Positions 34,011 to 38,673 of a stretch of 38,673 nucleotides of DNA are shown here, one piece after another. The notes under the pieces are model-generated. The model made no database searches. It had not been told where the DNA came from and saw only the letters and a program-made list of their open reading frames with translations. The stretch is from Acidobacteriota bacterium (lineage in GTDB: Bacteria > Acidobacteriota > UBA890 > WLXD01), in the NCBI GenBank assembly GCA_029263335.1, contig JAJCXS010000170.1, positions 1 through 38,673 of the forward strand. Reading direction: 5' to 3'. A program made the translations under genes and the position numbers. Numbering within the stretch: position 1 is the first letter of the stretch; each line of letters starts with the position of its first letter.

Positions 34011-34985
34011 CTAGTCGTCGCCCCCCGCGACCGCGCTCCAACCAGCGCCACGCCGCCATACCCAGGTTCGCGAGTCCAGCGCCCATCCATCATCGCCGAG
34101 TGTCCCGCTGCCATGGATCAAGAGTTCACCCCGCCGCGCATCGTAGGCAGACGCGTAGATGCCTCTCCGCACTGGACCATCCGACGACACGAGCTGCCAC
34201 TTCGCACCGTCCCAGGTCAGAAGCTCATTGAACAGCCGATCGCCGTCACGGCCGCCGAACAGGAGGAGCTCTTTGGAGTCGGGTACATATGCCATCGCGT
34301 GGAAGCCGCGCGCTGACGGAAGATCGGCGTCGAGCAGTCTCCACTCGAGTCCGTCCCAGCTCCACACGTCGCCGTACGCGCGATCGAGGTCCTGCCCGCC
34401 CGCCAGCACGACAGTGCCTTTTTCTTCATGGTAGGCGAGGCCAACCGGTGCCCGAGGGCTCGGCCCCTCGGCAGCGATGAGCACCCACTCCGTGCCATCC
34501 CACTCCCAGGTGTCCCCGACCACCTTCTGCCCATCCCACCCACCAAAGAGCACCACGCGATCCCTCACCGCGTCGTACGCGAGCCGGTGATGATCACGGC
34601 CTGAGGGCCCGTCAGTCGCTACTCGTGACCATCGACTCCCGTCCCAGACCCACGTGTCGCCGAGGGAAGGGCCGCTCTGGCCCTCGCCAGTGCGACCACC
34701 GTGGAGCACGATGCGTTGGCGACGCGAATCATAGGTGGCAGCCGCCCACTTTCGGGCTGAAGGCCCGGCCCCGCTCACTCGCCGCCATGCGGTTCCGCTC
34801 CACAGCCACGTGTCGCCCTTCGGTATTCCGTCCGGTCCGAAGCCGCCGAACAACAGCGTGACGCCGCGGCCAGCGTCATAGACGAGTTCGTGCCCATGCC
34901 GCGGACCCGGCCCGACCGACTGCGTCGTCGCCGGCAGCGCGATCAACGCCATCAACAAGGTACGGCCTATCAGCTTTCTCGCCAC
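34011..34985 (-). CDS. Secreted kelch-repeat protein
   Basis: 324-residue protein with a signal peptide (KLIGRTLLMALIALPATTQS) and six kelch repeats, each a GG-containing strand followed by a Trp-rich turn (LLFGGF..DTWLWSGTAW; IVLHGG..DTWVWDGSRW; VVLFGGWDGQKVVGDTWEWD; VVLAGG..DVWSWDGLEW; LLLFGG..ELLTWDGAKW; LLIHGS..RTWVWRRGAGW). This predicts a six-bladed beta-propeller outside the cytoplasm; function is probably binding to polysaccharide or protein. GTG 34985 follows GGAGAG. The stop is 6 bp before the VanZ-like start, so both would be co-transcribed. Confidence 0.88.
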   Translation of the reverse strand: MARKLIGRTLLMALIALPATTQSVGPGPRHGHELVYDAGRGVTLLFGGFGPDGIPKGDTWLWSGTAWRRVSGAGPSARKWAAATYDSRRQRIVLHGGRTGEGQSGPSLGDTWVWDGSRWSRVATDGPSGRDHHRLAYDAVRDRVVLFGGWDGQKVVGDTWEWDGTEWVLIAAEGPSPRAPVGLAYHEEKGTVVLAGGQDLDRAYGDVWSWDGLEWRLLDADLPSARGFHAMAYVPDSKELLLFGGRDGDRLFNELLTWDGAKWQLVSSDGPVRRGIYASAYDARRGELLIHGSGTLGDDGWALDSRTWVWRRGAGWSAVAGGDD

Positions 34986-35051
34986 CTGTTCTCTCCATTC
35001 ACCAGCGCTGCGAACTCACGTCTGAAGTCCTTCTTGCCTAGTCCGGCCCCG

Positions 35052-35501
35052 CTACGTCCAAGACTGTAGTTCCAATATGTTGCCCTCGGGATCAGTGGCG
35101 TATATGAACGAGAGGAGGCCTCCCCCCTCGACCTCGTGAAAGGCTACGTCGCCAACTGCTCCGCCGCCGTGTTTCTTGACCTCGGCAAGGGCTTCAACAA
35201 CATCGTCCACTTCGAAGGCGATGTGGCCGAAACCCTCTCGATTCGCTACCGGGTCGAGCTTGGCCTCGTTCTGCGAGTATTCATAGATCTCCAGGGTGGG
35301 GCCGTCGGAGCCCTGGCCTGGAAGCAGGAGATGTACGCCAGAGAATCGGGCGCTAACCACGCCTGTCCCCTTCTCCAGCCAGGCTCCCGACATGTGCCGC
35401 TCAGGAGGGACACGCACGCAGCCGAATACGTTCTCGTAGAACTTTGCGAGCTCGCGCCAGTCTCGGGCGATGATGTTCGTGTGCTTGTACTTTGCCTTCA
35501 T
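35052..35501 (-). CDS. VOC/glyoxalase superfamily protein
   Basis: 149-residue protein with two beta-alpha-beta-beta-beta modules. Candidate metal ligands are His in KHTNIIARDW (about 7), Glu in TLEIYEYS, His in GFGHIAFEVDD and Glu in ILELQSW, which is the usual HxxE/HxxE set. Members include glyoxalase I, fosfomycin-resistance proteins and dioxygenases; this one cannot be narrowed further. ATG 35501. Its stop is 66 bp before the kelch gene start. It is divergent from lexA across a 275-bp spacer. Confidence 0.9.
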   Translation of the reverse strand: MKAKYKHTNIIARDWRELAKFYENVFGCVRVPPERHMSGAWLEKGTGVVSARFSGVHLLLPGQGSDGPTLEIYEYSQNEAKLDPVANREGFGHIAFEVDDVVEALAEVKKHGGGAVGDVAFHEVEGGGLLSFIYATDPEGNILELQSWT

Positions 35502-35689
35502 TCTCGTGCGCTACTCGGGTCGCCACTACGTTTCGTCCTGGTGATTGTCCCATCCAGAGAAGCAAGAAGAGAAGGTGGCGTGCTGCAACCTGGCCAGCTC
35601 TGGATCCAATCGCGACTCTTCGGGTCTATCCGAGTACACGGCATCCAGCGCACTGGTAACCGCGCTCTCGTTGTTCTAGCAGGCCGCAA

Positions 35690-35703
35690 CAGACAAAAAA
35701 CTG
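35690..35703. promoter_or_regulatory. Second LexA-box-like site
   Basis: CAGACAAAAAACTG is an imperfect dyad whose complement carries TTTTGTCTG, close to the right half of the site at 35721. Two related half-site pairs upstream of lexA suggest cooperative LexA binding, but this site is less symmetric. Confidence 0.4.
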
Positions 35704-35720
35704 GTTAGCCCCTTGCTTAG

Positions 35721-35734
35721 CAGACGTTTGTCTG
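35721..35734. promoter_or_regulatory. LexA-box-like palindrome upstream of lexA
   Basis: CAGAC-GTTT-GTCTG has perfect 5-bp inverted arms around a 4-bp centre, 42 bp before the lexA ATG. It differs from the E. coli CTGT-N8-ACAG box, as is common for LexA proteins in lexA-imuA-imuB cassettes, whose operators vary between lineages. It is the likely autoregulatory SOS operator for the cassette. Confidence 0.65.
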
Positions 35735-35776
35735 TTTTATTGATGTGCTCTGGACTCACCTCAAGGAGCGCATGCA

Positions 35777-36463
35777 ATGACCCCGAAAACACCCCCCGGG
35801 CAAACGCGGGAACGTATTTATCGCTTCGTTCGTGATCGCCTCTTGGCGGGTAATCCACCGAGCGTTCGCGAAGTCCAAGAAGCCTTCAACTTCAAGGCTG
35901 TTGAATCGGCGCGTGCCCACCTCACCCATCTGGTGAAAGATGGACTCCTGCTCAAGGAAGGCAGCAAGGCGCGTGGCTACCGACTCCCCGACAGCGCCGC
36001 AGTTGACGATCCGCCTGTCCAGGTTCCCCTGCTCGGACGAGTTCCCGCTGGCCCGCTAAGCGAGGCGATTGAAGACATCGAGTCGTATCTGCCAGTGCGC
36101 TCCAAATTCCGTGGTGCAGAACTCTTCGCGCTGCGCGTCGAGGGCGATTCCATGCGCGATGCCGGCATTCTCGATGGCGACGTGGTGATCGTGCAACGGC
36201 AACCGAACGCGGATCCTGGCGACATCATCGTGGCAATGATCGACGGCGAAGCCACCGTCAAAACGTTATTCGTCGAAGGGCGCCGCGTTGAACTACGCCC
36301 GCAGAATCCCGAGTACGCACCGATCGTTCCCGACCCTGACGAGCTCAGCGTGCTCGGCAAAGTACTCGAGGTTCGTCGCCATTTCGACGAGAACCCGTTC
36401 CGTGCCGCGCTCACTCGATATGGTGCGAGCAGTACCTCCAACACACAGAGCGCACGGGTCTGA
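35777..36463 (+). CDS. lexA: SOS repressor LexA
   Basis: 228-residue LexA. The N-terminal winged helix is at residues 1-70 (PSVREVQEAFNFKAVESARA), shorter and diverged from E. coli. The self-cleavage site Ala91-Gly92 lies in LLGRVPAGPL. The catalytic dyad is Ser125 in EGDSMRDAG and Lys162 in DGEATVKTLF. On DNA damage RecA filaments trigger cleavage and derepression. A C-terminal tail of about 25 residues (FDENPFRAALTRYGASSTSN) goes beyond the usual end. ATG 35777 has AGGAG upstream. It heads lexA-imuA-imuB, with imuA 45 bp after the stop, and the upstream palindromes at 35690 and 35721 are probable operators. Confidence 0.95.
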   Translation: MTPKTPPGQTRERIYRFVRDRLLAGNPPSVREVQEAFNFKAVESARAHLTHLVKDGLLLKEGSKARGYRLPDSAAVDDPPVQVPLLGRVPAGPLSEAIEDIESYLPVRSKFRGAELFALRVEGDSMRDAGILDGDVVIVQRQPNADPGDIIVAMIDGEATVKTLFVEGRRVELRPQNPEYAPIVPDPDELSVLGKVLEVRRHFDENPFRAALTRYGASSTSNTQSARV

Positions 36464-36508
36464 CGTGCCGGCACCTGAAATAACAACACCCGACTCGGCA
36501 GCGGTGTG

Positions 36509-37177
36509 ATGGCACTGCCCCTGCCGGTCCCCCCTGGAGTTGTTCGTGCCGTCAGGCTCGGCAACAACACTCGGCTGGCCCCTGTGCCGGCCGGCTGGAA
36601 CCTCGATGAGCTGCGTGGGCGGCTTACCGAGATATCAGGGCTGAGCGACAGCTCGTGCCTCACCCAGGCATTCGGGGTGGTGCTCGACGCACAGCACCAA
36701 GCGGAACCCGTTGTCTGGGTAACTCGTCAGGAGAGCACGTTCTTCCCAATCGATGCCTGGTGCAGCGGCGCCGACCTCGACTCTCTCGTAGTTGTTCGGC
36801 TTCTCGACGAGGACGCCATCCTGCGAGCTACTGATCGGCTGGCACGTTCGGGTGGTTTCGGTCTTGTAATCGCCGATCTCAGTTCGAGTAGCGATAAAGC
36901 TACTGCCCTCGGTCGGGCACAGCCGCCTCACGTTCCAATGGCAACGCAGGCACGCCTTCGCAGCCTGGCGCACCGTCATGACATGGCGGTCGTCTTTCTG
37001 ACCCGCAAGACACGCAAGCAACCGTCGATCGGATCGATGATTTCGCTTCGTGCCGAAGCAAGTCGCAGCCGCAATGACGATGGGCTTTTTTCCTGTGCCC
37101 TCAACGTACTCAGAGACAAGCATCGCGGCCCAGGTTGGGCTCACGATGAGGTAGTGCGCGGACCCGATGGGTTGTGA
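36509..37177 (+). CDS. imuA: Translesion-synthesis accessory protein ImuA
   Basis: 222-residue RecA-like accessory protein of the ImuA/SulA-related type. The middle contains VVWVTRQESTFFPIDAWCSG, LDSLVVVRLLDEDAILRATD and RSGGFGLVIADLS, followed by LRSLAHRHDMAVVFLTRK; these are the RecA-fold strands and helices of ImuA. No Walker A lysine loop is evident. ImuA works with ImuB and DnaE2 in damage-induced mutagenesis. GTG 36506 and ATG 36509 are adjacent; ATG is used. It lies between lexA and imuB, with 6 bp to the imuB ATG, so it is under LexA control. Confidence 0.88.
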   Translation: MALPLPVPPGVVRAVRLGNNTRLAPVPAGWNLDELRGRLTEISGLSDSSCLTQAFGVVLDAQHQAEPVVWVTRQESTFFPIDAWCSGADLDSLVVVRLLDEDAILRATDRLARSGGFGLVIADLSSSSDKATALGRAQPPHVPMATQARLRSLAHRHDMAVVFLTRKTRKQPSIGSMISLRAEASRSRNDDGLFSCALNVLRDKHRGPGWAHDEVVRGPDGL

Positions 37178-37183
37178 TGGAAG

Positions 37184-38673
37184 ATGTCCGCCCCCCCCAA
37201 GGTCGCCTGTGTAGACATCCCGGCGCTGCCACTGCAATTACTCGCGCAGCAACAGCCCGAATGGACCTCACGCCCCATGGCCGTGGTCGCCGAGGACCGC
37301 CCACAGGGGATCATTCTGTGGGTCAACGAGAACGCCTATCGAGCCCGCGTTTTGCCCGGCATGCGATACGCAGCGGGACTGTCGATCTGCCGTGAACTCT
37401 GCGCGGCCGAGATCCCCGCGGCCGAGGTCACGATCGGCGTCGACAAATTACTGGCGCTGCTGCTGCGCTTCAGCCCGTACGTCGAGCCGAGCGAGACGGA
37501 ACCGGGAGTGTTCTGGATAGACGCTTCCGGGCTGATCGGCATCGAAACATCGCTGCAGGCCTGGGCGGACAAGATACAGCGCGCGCTGTGTGCGGCTCAC
37601 TTCGTCGGCCATATCGTCGTCGGCTTTCACCGCTTCAACGCTTACGCGCTGGCCCGCTCCCGCCACCCGACAACGGTTTTCGAAGATTCAGCTCAAGAGC
37701 GGGCCGCCACTCACGCCGTGCGCTTCGATCGTCTACATCTGGACCCGAAGCTACGTCAGCATCTGGCCAAGCTCGACATTCATACCGTTGGCGAGTTCCT
37801 GCGATTGCCAGTAGACGGACTGGCGCGGCGGTTCGGCAAGGCCGCACTGCAACTGCACCAGGAGGCGTCTGAATCCGTACCTGATCCGCTCGATCCAACG
37901 ATTCCCGCGGAGCCACTCGAGGCCTGGATCGAGCTTGAATATCCGGAGCGGGATGCTTATCGGCTGACGTTCGCGATCCAACGTGTTCTGCCGTTGCTAC
38001 TGCAACGCGTCGCCGGGCGTGGGCATGGCGTGAGCGCACTCAGCATGACGCTGAAACTCGACAACCGCGCCACGGTAAGCGACGAGATCCGCACAGCGGA
38101 ACCCACTTTAAAAATCGAGCATGTTCTCGAACTGGTACGTCTGAAGCTCGAGTCGACTCGTCTCGACTCCGGGGCGGTGGAGATCGACCTGCACGTTACC
38201 TCCACCCCCATCGACAGGGGGCAACTCGACCTGTTCAGCGAACGTCCGCGGCGAGATCTGTCGGCCGCTGAACGTGCCCTGGCACGCGTGCGGGCAGAAT
38301 TCGGCCGTCTGACGGTCGTTTTTGCACAACTGCAGCGGGCCCACCTGCCCGAAGCCAGCTTTTCCTGGGAACCGCTTGAACATGCCCGGCTCCCTTCTCC
38401 CCTGCCCGTGCAACAGCGACCACTCATCCGTCGCATCTTCGATAAACCCGTACCACTACCGCAACGCGGACGGCACGAGCCCGACGGCTGGCTAATCCGT
38501 GGGCCTGAGCAGGGCTCCACAACTCGAATCTCCGGCCCCTACACGGTCTCGGGTGGCTGGTGGGTCCGCGAAGTCCACCGCGACTATCACTTCGTCGAGA
38601 CGCAGAAGGGCGACGTGATGTGGGTCTATTACGACCGGCGACGACGACGCTGGTTTCTGCAAGGACAAGTGGA
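37184..38673 (+). CDS. imuB: Y-family polymerase-like protein ImuB, truncated by window end
   Basis: The frame is open to the right edge, 496 codons visible. It has the Y-family fold: VACVDIPALPLQLLA with only one of the usual acidic pair (Asp11), and FWIDASGLIGI where polymerases have Asp-Glu. The catalytic acids are therefore incomplete, as in ImuB proteins generally, which are non-catalytic organisers. The little-finger region follows (ELEYPERDAYRLTFAIQRVL). A beta-clamp-binding QLDLF is at residues 347-351. The C-terminus includes GPYTVSGGWWVREVHRDYHF and VYYDRRRRRWFLQG, the region that contacts ImuA and DnaE2. ImuB recruits DnaE2 to the clamp for error-prone bypass. dnaE2 would be expected just beyond this window. 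Confidence 0.92.
   Translation, partial: MSAPPKVACVDIPALPLQLLAQQQPEWTSRPMAVVAEDRPQGIILWVNENAYRARVLPGMRYAAGLSICRELCAAEIPAAEVTIGVDKLLALLLRFSPYVEPSETEPGVFWIDASGLIGIETSLQAWADKIQRALCAAHFVGHIVVGFHRFNAYALARSRHPTTVFEDSAQERAATHAVRFDRLHLDPKLRQHLAKLDIHTVGEFLRLPVDGLARRFGKAALQLHQEASESVPDPLDPTIPAEPLEAWIELEYPERDAYRLTFAIQRVLPLLLQRVAGRGHGVSALSMTLKLDNRATVSDEIRTAEPTLKIEHVLELVRLKLESTRLDSGAVEIDLHVTSTPIDRGQLDLFSERPRRDLSAAERALARVRAEFGRLTVVFAQLQRAHLPEASFSWEPLEHARLPSPLPVQQRPLIRRIFDKPVPLPQRGRHEPDGWLIRGPEQGSTTRISGPYTVSGGWWVREVHRDYHFVETQKGDVMWVYYDRRRRRWFLQGQV

Overview
The window is GC-rich (roughly 60-65%, judged by eye) chromosomal DNA from a Gram-negative bacterium. It encodes a TonB-dependent receptor, Tat and Sec signal peptides, lipoproteins, an MscS channel, a FadI/FadJ beta-oxidation pair and a lexA-imuA-imuB SOS cassette. 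These point to a proteobacterium (gamma- or delta-like, uncultured-metagenome flavour), but there is no rRNA or other taxonomic marker. Genes are dense, with many 1-4 bp overlaps. I saw no rRNA, tRNA, CRISPR array, insertion sequence or prophage.

Layout. 1-2262 (minus): fadI-fadJ fatty-acid oxidation, fadJ running off the left edge. 2365-3537 (plus): an unrecognised protein. 3637-4185 (plus): the most striking gene, an AhpD/carboxymuconolactone-decarboxylase-like peroxidase-related protein whose reading frame is interrupted by an in-frame TGA exactly where the second redox Cys of the CxxC motif belongs. A 7-bp stem with a 6-nt G-containing loop lies 17 nt after the TGA, so it is probably a selenoprotein with a bacterial SECIS. 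4273-6941 (minus): small secreted protein plus TonB-dependent receptor. 7170-8899 (plus): M20 metallodipeptidase and a small overlapping gene. 8936-11038 (minus): three overlapping genes (GIY-YIG-like small protein, Tat lipoprotein resembling a protease that lost its zinc site, SAM methyltransferase). 11253-12155 (plus): secreted laminin-G/concanavalin-like protein. 12245-15685 (plus): three-subunit succinate dehydrogenase sdhC-sdhA-sdhB with a single b558-type cytochrome b. 15770-16609: MscS channel. 16652-17935 (minus): Mrp/ApbC Fe-S carrier with an unusual Cys-bearing Gly/Ala/Pro linker. 18269-18610 (plus): small conserved-looking protein with a strong terminator.

18680-30575 is a long minus-strand block: MOSC protein, thioredoxin-reductase-like flavoprotein, membrane PAS-GGDEF-EAL protein, two methyltransferases, a TPR lipoprotein, a GNAT acetyltransferase and a pair of secreted M16 peptidases (one with the zinc motif, one without). 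30772-32246 (minus): cysteine-synthase-family enzyme preceded by its probable MarR regulator, with an 18-bp palindromic operator. 32359-35501 (minus): VOC protein, then a tight kelch / VanZ-like / DUF1697 run. 35777-38673 (plus): lexA-imuA-imuB damage-inducible mutagenesis cassette with LexA-box-like palindromes upstream; imuB is cut by the right edge and dnaE2 would be expected just beyond.

Most of the window is housekeeping or ordinary accessory content. The candidate selenoprotein, its SECIS-like hairpin and its promoter/operator architecture are the parts most worth following up.
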